A DNA stretch of 63,685 nt from contig JAGZOP010000012.1 of the NCBI GenBank assembly GCA_018383195.1, positions 1 to 63,685 on the forward strand, in the 5' to 3' direction. Origin of the DNA: Clostridiaceae bacterium (GTDB taxonomy: Bacteria; Bacillota; Clostridia; Oscillospirales; Butyricicoccaceae). Under the pieces are notes generated by a model, which ran no database searches, had not been told where the DNA came from, and worked only from the letters and a program-made list of their open reading frames with translations. Shown here in pieces: positions 16,637-24,883 of this stretch. Numbering within the stretch: the stretch's first letter is position 1; each line of letters starts with the position of its first letter. A program made the position numbers and the translations under genes.

Positions 16637-17692
16637 TTACCAGATCTTTTCTACGACATCGGTCGAGAACTTATTCTCTGCCGAAGCGTATGCACGAACC
16701 TTCACCGCATTCGTTGCGTCGAACGCCTCGGTGTAAACCTTTGCGCTCTTGCTGAAACGCGGGTCGCTGCCGTCGAGTGTATACTTAATCACGCCGCCTG
16801 CGCAGGTGATCGTGGTTGCGGACTTCGTGCCGCCAAATGTCGGCGCAGCTAGTGTGGTTCCATTGTTTACGCAGGCATATACGCCCTCTGCGTAGTTGCC
16901 GATGACGAATGCGTCATACAGGTGTCTGCCCTCAATCAGCACGCCCGAAATACCCTGCGGCTTATCGTGCAGCTTGAGCTCGTTGATCTTCTCCGGCAGT
17001 ACGATTGCGCGTTTGCTTGCCGCAAGGAAGTTCAGCCCTGCGGGCATCAGGTCCTCCGGCACCTCAATGATAGAAAAGCTCTTGCACTGGCCAACCTGAC
17101 CCTTGGTCACTGCCTTCACCGCCAGCTTTTCTACTTCGGTGTACTGCTTGGAATCGCAGATCATCGAATTGAATTCCGGGGTGACGAACGCAACGCGGCC
17201 GTCCAGCGGAACACGGTGATTGACGAAATGACGTCTTGCGCCGTCAAGCGCCTTGAGTGCAGTTTCCGGAGTGACCGAAGAAGCAAGCGCCTCGGCGTGT
17301 CCTGCCTGATGTGCATAGCGGTTCAGCGCATAGCGGTCTACCATCGGGATGATACGCTGCTCCATCTGTGCGCTGGTCCATTCGCCGGTTGCCTTGCCAA
17401 TCGTGCGGCTCTTGCTGTTGCCAAGGTCAATCGTACCGCTGTATGCCATGTCCTGCGTCATGTGGTAGATGAATACATCCGGAATCAGTTCCTTGGGGTT
17501 ACCGTAACGCTGCATACCCTCGCGCACGTAGGGAATGGGCTCTACGGTCTGGGGAACGTAAACCTTTACGGTGTCCACGCCGTCAAAATCCAGTTTGCCG
17601 TTTGAGTGCGGCTTTACAAAAGAGTTTGCCGAAAAGTATTTCGCCATTCCGGCTGCAAATTTATCAGAAAGATTGAAAATCTCGTTTGCCAT
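16637..17692 (-). CDS. Major capsid protein with C-terminal Ig-like domain
   Basis: 351 residues, AAGGAG upstream. Residues 1-275 have the composition and motifs of an HK97-like capsid protein (KVYVPQTVEPIPYVREGM, WTSAQMEQRIIPMVDRYALN, GRVAFVTPEFNSMI, GVLIEGRHLYDAFVIGNYAE). Residues about 285-351 (VIKYTLDGSDPRFSKSAKVY) match the chitobiase/hexosaminidase C-terminal Ig-like fold, often displayed on virion surfaces for weak carbohydrate binding. Its position after the scaffold supports the call. Confidence 0.85.
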   Translation of the reverse strand: MANEIFNLSDKFAAGMAKYFSANSFVKPHSNGKLDFDGVDTVKVYVPQTVEPIPYVREGMQRYGNPKELIPDVFIYHMTQDMAYSGTIDLGNSKSRTIGKATGEWTSAQMEQRIIPMVDRYALNRYAHQAGHAEALASSVTPETALKALDGARRHFVNHRVPLDGRVAFVTPEFNSMICDSKQYTEVEKLAVKAVTKGQVGQCKSFSIIEVPEDLMPAGLNFLAASKRAIVLPEKINELKLHDKPQGISGVLIEGRHLYDAFVIGNYAEGVYACVNNGTTLAAPTFGGTKSATTITCAGGVIKYTLDGSDPRFSKSAKVYTEAFDATNAVKVRAYASAENKFSTDVVEKIW

Positions 17693-17707
17693 CGCTTTTT
17701 CTCCTTA

Positions 17708-18681
17708 TTATCGAAACGCTTCCATGAAATCATTCATGAAACTATCACTATCTCCCGCGCTGCTCATCGCGCCCGGCGATGCTGCACGGTTTGCATGGTT
17801 TTGCTGCATTGCGGTCATCTGTTCGCGCAGTCTGGCGTTTTCCGCCTGTACTGCATCCCGCTCATAAACTGCATATGCAGCAGTGAGGGGAACCCCCTCA
17901 TTCACCTGATCCCAAACCTCCTGCGGCACATCCGCGCTCGATTCAATCTCAGGGTGCTGCTGGCGGAATCTGCGAATATCCTGCATGACGCTTTCGCGCA
18001 TGCGTTCTTCTCCCGCCTGCTGTTCTCTTGCAGAAGCCTGCTCTGCTGCGATTCTGCGCATCTGGCGTTCCTGCGTGCGGCGCTGCTCTACCGATACTCT
18101 TGCAATGTCCCGCAGCGCCTCGTCCGGCGTACCCATGGGGTATCTGTCCCGGATGGTTTCTACCTCCCGGTCAATTTCGCCGTTTACCAGTTCCCCTTCA
18201 ATATAATCCAGGTAATCCGGCAGCGATCTGCCCGCCAATCTTGCGTAATCGTTCAGCAGTGCAAGTTCTCTGCTTGCTTTGCTCTCATAATTGAGACCCT
18301 TTTGCAGCAGCGTAATCGCGTCCTGTCCAAGCGCACCGCCTGCGTCGGCAGCGCAACCCGCTGGTCTTTCCAGTTCAGCATGGTTTCAGGCTCTGCCTGC
18401 TGCATTTCGCCGCCTTCCGGCGGCTGTTCTCCGGATTCTTCATCGGCATGCTCTGCGGTCTGGTCTCCACCGCTCGGCTCGTTTTCTTCCTCGGTCTGCT
18501 CTGCGGCGGTGCGCTGGTCTCCCACTCCGCCCTCTGGTTCGGTGTTTTCCTCCCCGAACAAACCGGCTTCGAAATCGTCCATGTCGAATCCGTCCATGTC
18601 CGCGCCGTTTTCGGCGGGGAACTCTTCTGTGTCTGTCAGCTGTGCACTGGTCTCCTGCACACTCCCAAACAATTCTTCCAT
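17708..18681 (-). pseudogene. Scaffold protein, frameshifted
   Basis: Starts at ATG 18681 with AGGAGG. The 5' part is very acidic (DMDGFDMDDFEAGLFGEENT) and continues to NWKDQRVALPTQAVRL. Restoring one G near 18327 joins it to GQDAITLLQKGLNYESKASR, the usual scaffold continuation, and on through Gln/Arg-rich helices (SVEQRRTQERQMRRIAAEQA) to the stop at 17708. The layout (acidic N-terminus, coiled coil, located just before the capsid gene) is that of a phage scaffold. A 1-nt deletion or an assembly error breaks it. Confidence 0.8.
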
Positions 18682-18696
18682 ACGTCCTCCTATATC

Positions 18697-18814
18697 AGGC
18701 GCAGGGACGGACGCCGCAAGGCGAAGAGGGGGACTTCCCCCTGCGTCATCCGCCCAAATCAAAGGAGGTACGGACGCATCCGTCAGCACGCGGAACGCGC
18801 CCGTCCCTACGCCT
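18697..18814. repeat. Palindromic element A
   Basis: Terminal arms AGGCGCAGGGACGGA (18697-18711) and CCCGTCCCTACGCCT (18800-18814) are imperfect inverted repeats. No open reading frame with a ribosome binding site lies inside. It resembles a small dispersed hairpin element of Clostridia. Confidence 0.55.
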
Positions 18815-18834
18815 CATTTGCAATTTGTTTCTTT

Positions 18835-18953
18835 CTGCGGGACTGGGACGGACGGGCAAAGGCTGACTACTTCTTTGCCCCCCGCCGTATCCTTGTCATG
18901 CCTAGATTATATTTTCCGGGCGCAATGGCGAACCGCCCGTCCCAATCCCGCAG
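18835..18953. repeat. Palindromic element B
   Basis: Arms CTGCGGGACTGGGACGG... (18835-18857) and GCCCGTCCCAATCCCGCAG (18935-18953) are imperfect inverted repeats. It sits in tandem with element A, shares the GGGACGG core, and is of the same size. No gene inside. Confidence 0.55.
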
Positions 18954-18959
18954 CATCGC

Positions 18960-19172
18960 TTAAAACTTAAACTTCTTTTCCTGCTTTCTTGCGAAAGCCA
19001 TCTTCACGCCGTCCAGCTCATTCTGAATCGCTGCAATCATGGCGTTTACCTGCTCGTCGGTGTATTCATAGTCGCCCCGCGCCAGATTGCCGATCAGCGA
19101 AATTGCCTTGCATGCGCGGTTCACACGCGGCTCTGCAACGCGCAGAAAGCGCGCACTTTTCGTTTCTTCCAT
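18960..19172 (-). CDS. Small head-region protein
   Basis: 70 residues, GGGAGG upstream. SARFLRVAEPRVNRACKAIS and YEYTDEQVNAMIAAIQNELD are two helical segments typical of a small protein commonly encoded between portal and scaffold in Firmicute phages. The function is unknown. It starts 4 nt after the portal stop. Confidence 0.6.
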   Translation of the reverse strand: MEETKSARFLRVAEPRVNRACKAISLIGNLARGDYEYTDEQVNAMIAAIQNELDGVKMAFARKQEKKFKF

Positions 19173-19176
19173 TGTT

Positions 19177-20814
19177 TTAACCTCCCATCATTCCGCCTGC
19201 ACCAGCCTGCATCGGTGCCGTCTGCTGCGCCATGGCGTCACGTTTCATTTTTTCTTTTACCTTGCGGATAATCTCCCGCTTGTTCGGCAGCATCGTTGAG
19301 GGAATGCCCTCAAAATAGGTCAGCATATCCGGAAGCAGCTGGTTCATCATCAGCTTGTCAAGGTTGGTTACCGCAACCGTCTGGCTCCAGTAGCTTGAAG
19401 CGCCTACCTCAACATTAACGTCCATCGCGCCGAGCGAAAGCGAACCGAAATCCAGTTCTGCAATCACATCTTCTTCGGTGTCCAGTCCTGTTATCGGGTC
19501 TGTATGGCGCACCGAGATATTGACTGCCCGCTTGCCATAATGTGCGCACATCATGTCAATGATGATTCTCACGCAGTCCTCATTAAACTGCTCAAAGGTT
19601 CTCTTCTGCAGTTCCAGCGGCGCGTTGGATGCGCTCTGCGCCGCAAGGATTGCGCTCGTGTTCTCCGGTCTGACATCGCCAAGGCTTGCGTCGCTCGCGC
19701 CCAGACAGTCTTTCATAAGCCGGATCATCATTTCAAGCACCGCCACCACAGCCTGCGGCATCTGCAAACCGCCGATGGCGTTCATTGTCAGCTCACGCGG
19801 ATCTCCGACAACGCCGACCGCCGTTCCCGGCGAACCGTCCCAACCGTTTGGGAATTTGCGCTTGTCGTAAACGATTTTGGGATATGCAAGATTCTGTGTG
19901 AACGAAAGAATGTTGGTAAACTGCTTGTTAATCGCAATCTGTGTCGAAATCGCCTCGGTAATCGGACTGATGCCGTGCATGGAGTTCAGCCGCTCCAGCC
20001 AGTTCGCCCAAGCGATTGGGTATAGGGTCATTTTTGTCGGGGTCTCCGGCACAATCTGCACCTTGCCAGCCGTGCGCATCCAGTGCACCTCGGTTACCGT
20101 GCGCACCGCAATGCCGTTTTCGTCTGCTTCCTCCTTGCGCACCTTCCAAAAGCAGGTGAGTTCTGTCGCAAGCTCCTGCGCGGCGTCATCATCGTCTCCG
20201 ATGTATCGCCCGCCGTTGTCGCTCTGAATCTCTTCCCAGTCTTTGACGCCCTTTTCTTTGGCTTCTTTTCGGATAATTTCAACCGGACGCCTGCGCGCAA
20301 TCAAAATGTATGGCTGCTTCTGTACGTCGATGCTGAACGGATCCCCGAAGATTACCGAAGTACCAAGCAGCACCTCGGCGGCAATGTCTCCCTTTACCAT
20401 TTGGCCGGTCTCAACGTCCGGGTCAAAGTGAAAATACATGCACATGTCGCCCGTGGTCGCGCCGGTGCGGATGCATTTGCGGTTCAGCGTCTTGATTTTC
20501 TGCTTTTCAATCACGGTCTTTACCGATTCTTCAAGCACCTTCCCTGCGGTCTCCCGCTCGTCTGAATCCAAAAACGGTGTAATCTGAAAAGAAATATCGT
20601 CTGATACCACCATTGCCTGAAACGTACCGACCACGCGGCGCAGTACGTTGAGCACGACCGGCTGTATCTTCTTCGTTTGCAGTCCGTGCCATTGGTCTCC
20701 GGTGTAAAACCGCTCGTTTCTCTGCACGGTCTCATAAAGCCCCAGTCCGGTTTTGTACGAAACCCCTCGTTCATACAGCGCCTGAATGCGCTCCGGTGTA
20801 AATTCGTCGTTCAT
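19177..20814 (-). CDS. Portal protein
   Basis: 545 residues, CAGGAGG upstream, with the start overlapping the previous stop. Motifs include NERFYTGDQWHGL near the N-terminus, ITPFLDSDERETAGKVLEES, GDPFSIDVQKQPYILIARRR and DCLGASDASLGDVRPENTSA. These match the large portals of P22-like and related short-tailed phages, which form the dodecameric DNA channel. It follows terminase in canonical order. Confidence 0.85.
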   Translation of the reverse strand: MNDEFTPERIQALYERGVSYKTGLGLYETVQRNERFYTGDQWHGLQTKKIQPVVLNVLRRVVGTFQAMVVSDDISFQITPFLDSDERETAGKVLEESVKTVIEKQKIKTLNRKCIRTGATTGDMCMYFHFDPDVETGQMVKGDIAAEVLLGTSVIFGDPFSIDVQKQPYILIARRRPVEIIRKEAKEKGVKDWEEIQSDNGGRYIGDDDDAAQELATELTCFWKVRKEEADENGIAVRTVTEVHWMRTAGKVQIVPETPTKMTLYPIAWANWLERLNSMHGISPITEAISTQIAINKQFTNILSFTQNLAYPKIVYDKRKFPNGWDGSPGTAVGVVGDPRELTMNAIGGLQMPQAVVAVLEMMIRLMKDCLGASDASLGDVRPENTSAILAAQSASNAPLELQKRTFEQFNEDCVRIIIDMMCAHYGKRAVNISVRHTDPITGLDTEEDVIAELDFGSLSLGAMDVNVEVGASSYWSQTVAVTNLDKLMMNQLLPDMLTYFEGIPSTMLPNKREIIRKVKEKMKRDAMAQQTAPMQAGAGGMMGG

Positions 20815-21329
20815 TCAAGTGCCTCCTGCCCGTTTGCCGAGCCGTCATAATTCATAATGTTGCGAATCTCTTTTTCAAGATTGGCTTTCTCGGTGTTATG
20901 TTCATTTTTCAGCTTCGCATATGCGTCCCGCTCCTGCATGAGATCGTCATACAGCTCTCTGTTTTTCTCCCGCTCGCGGTCTAACAGCTCTGTCCAGCTC
21001 TCCCGCTCGCCGTCGAGCGCGGTGCGGGTCTCACTGAGCATGCGGCGCAGCTCTTCGCATTTGTTCTGCTCGGCACGCAGCCGGTCTTTTGCGTCCGCTT
21101 CCTGCTGGTTTGCGTTCCGCGCCGAAGCCTCAGCAAAGGTTATGCGCTTTTCCAGCTTTTGATCATAACGCTGTACATCCTCCAGTTTCTTTTGCAGCTT
21201 TGACGCCCGATCCTGATGCTTTGCCGCAGTCTCGCGCCACTCCACCATACTGCGGTATAAACACACAATCATCGCCGACGCAATCATCGTCACAAACACA
21301 AAAGCAAACAAAATCACAATGTTTTTCAT
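20811..21329 (-). CDS. Membrane-anchored coiled-coil protein between terminase and portal
   Basis: 172 residues from the ATG at 21329 (AAAGGAG). An N-terminal membrane helix (NIVILFAFVFVTMIASAMIV) is followed by about 120 residues of continuous coiled coil (RASKLQKKLEDVQRYDQKLE onward). Topology resembles spanin-like proteins, but the host appears Gram-positive, so that role is unlikely. Function unknown. Confidence 0.65.
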   Translation of the reverse strand: MKNIVILFAFVFVTMIASAMIVCLYRSMVEWRETAAKHQDRASKLQKKLEDVQRYDQKLEKRITFAEASARNANQQEADAKDRLRAEQNKCEELRRMLSETRTALDGERESWTELLDREREKNRELYDDLMQERDAYAKLKNEHNTEKANLEKEIRNIMNYDGSANGQEALE

Positions 21330-21339
21330 GTTTTCTCCT

Positions 21340-22671
21340 TTACAGTCCGTATTCCATAAAGCTTTCTGCTTCCTCTTCAAATGTGAATGCGTCCTCGTCC
21401 CGCATGCGCGGCAGCTCTGCCGCAAGCGGTCTGCCGTCGCAGAAGTACCGCAGTGCATCCGGTGCATGCGTCAGCTCGTGCGGCTCCTTTGCGCAGTCGT
21501 TTGGGTTCTTTTCGTCGTGCTGCAATCCCGGCAGCGTCCGGATCAGGTTCAGGCAGGTATCAAAAATTTGAAGTTTGGGACGCAATATCCCGTCCACATC
21601 CGGTACCGGCTCGAGCCGCCGCTTTAGTTCATACCAACCCGCTACGCGGTTGTTGGAAACCCGATCAAGCAGAATGCCTTCCTCCCAAAAGAGATCTGCA
21701 ACGCTCTTGCCGGTTTCCTGTCTGCGGTTCCAAAGGTCTCTCGGCGCAAACCATGCGTCAATGCGTTCCCCGCCGTTTGCCGCAAGTAGTCGCTTCGCCG
21801 CCGCTGGAATGATAAGATTCGGCTCATATACCTCACGGTACACCACCGCACGCTCCATCTCATCGACCGCGATCCAGTACGCCGCCAGCATATCAAGACC
21901 ATAATCAATCGCTACATACCGTCTCCAGTAGTCCGGGATAGCAAACGGACGCACCACATGGATCTCCCGTTTGAATTCAGTGAAATATTGCCCGACATAA
22001 TAGTCCCAGTCACCCTCGCGCAGCGCCCGGTAAACCTCTTCCGGCAGGTTCTTCATGCGCTCCTCGTACTCGGGGTCTGATTCCATCAAAAAAGGGTTGT
22101 CCTCGAGCTTTGCAGGAATAAACAGCCGGCTGCCGCCCTCGCATGGATGCACCTCCATCGGCGCGCCGATGTCGATGAAGCGGCTTTTTGCGTTCGCGTG
22201 TCCGACGCTTCCGGGGTTCGCCGAGCATTTGACATGCTTCGGAAAGCCGTTGACACCGCGCACACGGCTAATCATGTAGGTATACTGGGTTTCGGTGAAG
22301 TGCGTCATCTCGTCGAATCGAATCACATCGTACTCCGCCGATTGATATTGCTGTACGTCGCCCTCGGTCGCAATGTAGCCGAGTTCAATGCTGCTTTTGC
22401 CGACCGTCCAGATATGCTTGCTGGCGTTGTATTTTGCAAGCCCCATCGGATATAGCGCCAAGGTCTGCGGCACCATTGAGCGCTCCAATTCCTTGTATGT
22501 CCGGCGCAAAATCAACTGCTTGCTGCCCTGATATTTGAGTGCATACAGCAGCGCGTCGAGCGCCTGCACAAAGGTCTTGCCACCTCCTGCCGCACCTCCG
22601 TACAGCACTTCGAAAGCGTCCGTTTCAATAAAAAGCCGCTGCTTGGGTGTCAGCTGAAATGATAAATCCAT
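21340..22671 (-). CDS. terL: Terminase large subunit
   Basis: 443 residues; ATPase and nuclease that pumps DNA into the procapsid. Walker A is GGAAGGGKT (25-33); Walker B is VIRFDE (116-121). The RNase H-like nuclease has YVAIDYGLD (Asp256) and HAPDALRY near the C-terminus. It starts 2 nt after the small subunit stop. Confidence 0.96.
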   Translation of the reverse strand: MDLSFQLTPKQRLFIETDAFEVLYGGAAGGGKTFVQALDALLYALKYQGSKQLILRRTYKELERSMVPQTLALYPMGLAKYNASKHIWTVGKSSIELGYIATEGDVQQYQSAEYDVIRFDEMTHFTETQYTYMISRVRGVNGFPKHVKCSANPGSVGHANAKSRFIDIGAPMEVHPCEGGSRLFIPAKLEDNPFLMESDPEYEERMKNLPEEVYRALREGDWDYYVGQYFTEFKREIHVVRPFAIPDYWRRYVAIDYGLDMLAAYWIAVDEMERAVVYREVYEPNLIIPAAAKRLLAANGGERIDAWFAPRDLWNRRQETGKSVADLFWEEGILLDRVSNNRVAGWYELKRRLEPVPDVDGILRPKLQIFDTCLNLIRTLPGLQHDEKNPNDCAKEPHELTHAPDALRYFCDGRPLAAELPRMRDEDAFTFEEEAESFMEYGL

Positions 22672-22673
22672 TG

Positions 22674-23183
22674 TTAATCTCCCTTCGGGTCCACCAGCGT
22701 CAGCTGTACGTGGACGTCATGCGCACCGTTGTCCTCGCCCATCAGCTTGCGCTCCAGTGTCTCGCTGATAGCAAAGCCATCCTTTGCCACACGCATCAAG
22801 TCTGTCATGCTTGCACCGGTATAATCCCTGATAATCGCGGTAATCGCCTTGCGTGTCGTATCATCCAGCCCCTCATCCGCGGCAAGCTTCAGCAGAATGC
22901 GGTCAATCTCGGCACTTTCCAGCTTCACCGCCTTGCTCCTCTTTTCTAAACCGTCGATCGCGCGCCCAACCACCGCATAGCTTTTGTCCATCATGGCGCG
23001 GATTTTGTTCCGGCGCACGGCTGCGAAATCCGGGTCTGTCTCCTGCGCGGTTTTCTGCCAGTCGTAAACCGTCGCGCGCGGAATGCCCATCGCTGCGGCA
23101 ACCTTTGCCGGGTTCATTTTCGGCATGGCGCACATCGCAAGCGCCCGCTCGCGCGTCTCGTCATCGTATTTACTTCCCTGCAT
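22674..23183 (-). CDS. terS: Terminase small subunit
   Basis: 169 residues, AAGGAGG upstream. The N-terminal helix-turn-helix (MNPAKVAAAMGIPRATVYDW) is the DNA-recognition domain. The helical remainder (KLESAEIDRILLKLAADEG) is for oligomerisation and binding to TerL. It is the first gene of the late operon. Confidence 0.88.
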   Translation of the reverse strand: MQGSKYDDETRERALAMCAMPKMNPAKVAAAMGIPRATVYDWQKTAQETDPDFAAVRRNKIRAMMDKSYAVVGRAIDGLEKRSKAVKLESAEIDRILLKLAADEGLDDTTRKAITAIIRDYTGASMTDLMRVAKDGFAISETLERKLMGEDNGAHDVHVQLTLVDPKGD

Positions 23184-23224
23184 AGTCGTCGCCTCCTTTC
23201 CTTCTCTCTTTTTTCTTATCTCTC

Positions 23225-23260
23225 ACTATAACCGGACAAAACGGACAAAACGGACAAGTT
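23225..23260 (-). promoter_or_regulatory. Candidate late promoter with three iterons
   Basis: TATAGT at 23230-23225 has no -35-like box at 16-18 bp. Instead, three CGGACAAA repeats with 9-bp period (starting 23233, 23242, 23251) fill that region. This fits an activator-dependent late promoter. Inference only. Confidence 0.4.
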
Positions 23261-23292
23261 GAGAAAAATTGAAAATTTTTCGATTTTGGGCA

Positions 23293-23322
23293 TAAAAAAA
23301 GAGCAACCCTCTCGGATTGCTC
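23293..23322 (-). terminator. Terminator upstream of the late operon
   Basis: GAGCAA/TTGCTC stem followed on the minus strand by TTTTTTTATG. It insulates terS from leftward transcription of the recombinase and antitoxin RNA. Confidence 0.7.
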
Positions 23323-23345
23323 AGTGTCACTTTCTGTGATATACT
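23317..23345 (+). promoter_or_regulatory. Promoter of type I toxin mRNA, module 2
   Basis: TTGCTC, 17-bp spacer, TATACT. It overlaps the hairpin of the upstream terminator. Confidence 0.6.
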
Positions 23346-23412
23346 GTCTGTAAGGCGCAGCTGCCTACGGTCTGCGGTTATTCCCACCATCCCTTTGAAG
23401 GGAGGTGGTGTT

Positions 23413-23502
23413 ATGGTTACATATTCTGATCTGATTCAGTTCACGATTATGCTAATCACTTTTGCCGGTCTGATTATTCAGATTATAAGCAAAAGAAAAT
23501 GA
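23413..23502 (+). CDS. Hol-Tox-like type I toxin, module 2, 29 residues
   Basis: The peptide begins MVTYSDLIQFTIMLITFAGL and ends IIQIISKRK: one membrane helix with a basic tail, as in the putative holin-like toxin family. The Shine-Dalgarno GGGAGGTGG is locked in a hairpin (23384-23394 with 23399-23408), typical of a toxin mRNA that is translated only after processing. The stop codon lies within the shared terminator stem. It is 21/29 identical to the module 3 toxin by direct comparison. Confidence 0.8.
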   Translation: MVTYSDLIQFTIMLITFAGLIIQIISKRK

Positions 23503-23584
23503 CCGCCCATCCCTACCAAAGATAGCGGTCATTTTCTTGACAAGTATCTAAGGGAATAGCCGTCAACCAGCTGCGCCCTTTCTT
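23492..23584 (-). ncRNA. Predicted antitoxin RNA, type I module 2
   Basis: Leftward RNA from the promoter at 23591-23619, ending at TGACCGC/GCGGTCA (23500-23506/23525-23531) plus a T-rich run. It overlaps the toxin stop and 3' region. Its 5' sequence (AAGAAAGGGCGCAGCTGG) closely matches module 3 (AAAGAAGGGCGTAGCCGG). Confidence 0.75.
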
Positions 23585-23590
23585 ATGTTT

Positions 23591-23619
23591 ATTATATCTC
23601 CCCCTCTGCCCTCTGTCAA
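23591..23619 (-). promoter_or_regulatory. Promoter of antitoxin RNA, module 2
   Basis: TTGACA, 17-bp spacer, TATAAT: full consensus. The TTGACA overlaps the TGA stop of the serine recombinase gene. Confidence 0.85.
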
Positions 23620-24242
23620 GTCCGCCCCTCCGGCGGGCTTTTTTGTTCCCATTTCCGCACCAGATTATAAAACGTGCTCCGTTTCAGTCCCAACTCCCGC
23701 ATTGCCATCACCGCGCTGATTCCACCATTTTTCCATATTTCATAAATCCGCGCCCAATCGCTTGGGAATTCAGCTTCCGGTCTGCCGAAGCGTTTGCCCT
23801 GTGCCTTCGCTGCTGCAATGCCCTCAGACTGCCGCTGGTGAATCATCTGATACTCCTGTTCTGCCATCATCCCGTAAATCTCAATCAAGATCGTGTTGAT
23901 CACTTCGCCGATCATCTCCTGCCCTTCCGGCCAGTCTGTCATCGTGGTCGGTAGGTCGATGATCTGCACGCGGATGCCGCGCCGCCGGAAGTATTCCAGC
24001 TCGTCCTTGATTGCCTGCTTGTTGCGCCCGAGCCGGTCCAAGCTTTTCACAATCAAAGTGTCTCCCGGTCGCAGCAGGGTGTCTCGCAAGCTGCGGTATC
24101 CCGGGCGGTCGAAGTTCTTGCCGCTCTGCTTGTCGGTGATGATATCGCGCTCGTCTTCGATGTATTTGCGCAGTGCTTCCACCTGACGTTCCAAATTCTG
24201 TTCTTTCGTACTTACTCTTGCATAACCATACTTCTTTTCCAT
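23616..24242 (-). CDS. Serine recombinase (resolvase/invertase family)
   Basis: 208 residues. The catalytic domain begins YGYARVSTKEQN with nucleophile Ser11, followed by RPGYRSLRDTLLRPGDTL and VKSLDRLGRN. After the long E-helix (IEIYGMMAEQEYQMIHQRQS), a short C-terminal HTH (GGISAVMAMRELGLKRSTFY) completes a small resolvase. Separate from the tyrosine integrase, it may act at the repeated GTCCAT motifs just upstream, in dimer resolution or inversion. A GC hairpin lies in its 3' end. Confidence 0.9.
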   Translation of the reverse strand: MEKKYGYARVSTKEQNLERQVEALRKYIEDERDIITDKQSGKNFDRPGYRSLRDTLLRPGDTLIVKSLDRLGRNKQAIKDELEYFRRRGIRVQIIDLPTTMTDWPEGQEMIGEVINTILIEIYGMMAEQEYQMIHQRQSEGIAAAKAQGKRFGRPEAEFPSDWARIYEIWKNGGISAVMAMRELGLKRSTFYNLVRKWEQKSPPEGRT

Positions 24243-24278
24243 TTTGTTGCTTCCTTTCTGTCAAAACCGTCTGTAAAT

Positions 24279-24370
24279 GTCCATTCTGCTTTTTGGATGT
24301 CCATAAACCTAACTACCCACATTTATGGACGATGAAAGCATAAAAATAGCGTTCCTTTTACACCGTCCAT
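24279..24370. repeat. Candidate res site of the serine recombinase
   Basis: GTCCAT occurs at 24279, 24299 (GTCCATAAA), inverted at 24322-24330 (TTTATGGAC), and at 24365. The middle pair is a 9-bp inverted repeat. Several short inverted copies just upstream of a resolvase gene fit a res-type regulatory and recombination site. Confidence 0.45.
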
Positions 24371-24384
24371 AATAGGGTACGTTT

Positions 24385-24696
24385 TTACACACTATTTTTT
24401 TCAAGATACCGCTCGCAGACCTTGCGCGGTCCATCCGGGCTGCTGTACCCCATCCGCACCGCAACGTCGATCCAGTCCAGACCGTCCACGTACCGCAGCG
24501 CAAACGCCCGGCGGGTTACACTGTCTGGAATCTCCTGAATCCAGCCGCGCATGCGCATAATCTGCTCCGCATTCTGTTTCATGAAATCTGAATCGTCTCC
24601 AAACAGCGACCACGCACCCAGATTGTACCGCCGCGCTTCCTCTTCTTCGATTTCCAGTATCAGACTGTGCATCTGTTTCAGTTCGTCCCTGCGCAT
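24385..24696 (-). CDS. Sigma-70 region 4-like phage late regulator
   Basis: 103 residues from the ATG at 24696, preferred because AAAGGG lies upstream and the family starts with MxxxELKQ. The C-terminal HTH (SVTRRAFALRYVDGLDWIDV, then AVRMGYSSPDGPRKVCERY) is the sigma-like domain of RinA/ArpU-type regulators that turn on late operons of Firmicute phages. The late operon starts about 1.2 kb downstream. Confidence 0.7.
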   Translation of the reverse strand: MRRDELKQMHSLILEIEEEEARRYNLGAWSLFGDDSDFMKQNAEQIMRMRGWIQEIPDSVTRRAFALRYVDGLDWIDVAVRMGYSSPDGPRKVCERYLEKNSV

Positions 24697-24883
24697 GTCC
24701 CGTCTGCCCTTTCCTGGTCTTACCATCAAGAGAGAATTTTTATTTTTTTGATTTCTCTCCGCCGCCGTTCGTGCTAAGTGGTTTTGATAACTATGTAATG
24801 TGGTATTGTCCGCACTTCTCCGAGCTTCCATGCGGAGAAGTTAGACACGTTTTCGAGCTAGAAAGCGGTTCTTCCCCGCTTCG
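24697..24883. other. Non-coding gap with one hairpin
   Basis: No convincing gene. ACTTCTCCG/CGGAGAAGT forms a 9-bp stem (about 24812-24840). The in-frame codons upstream of 24696 have no ribosome binding site. Confidence 0.4.

Noticed and set aside
20811..21329. Spanin (Rz-like)
   Set aside because: The topology fits, but spanins act on an outer membrane and the host appears Gram-positive; the position between terminase and portal is also wrong.
24279..24370. CRISPR-like array
   Set aside because: Repeats are only 6-9 nt, in both orientations and unevenly spaced; they fit a recombinase site better.
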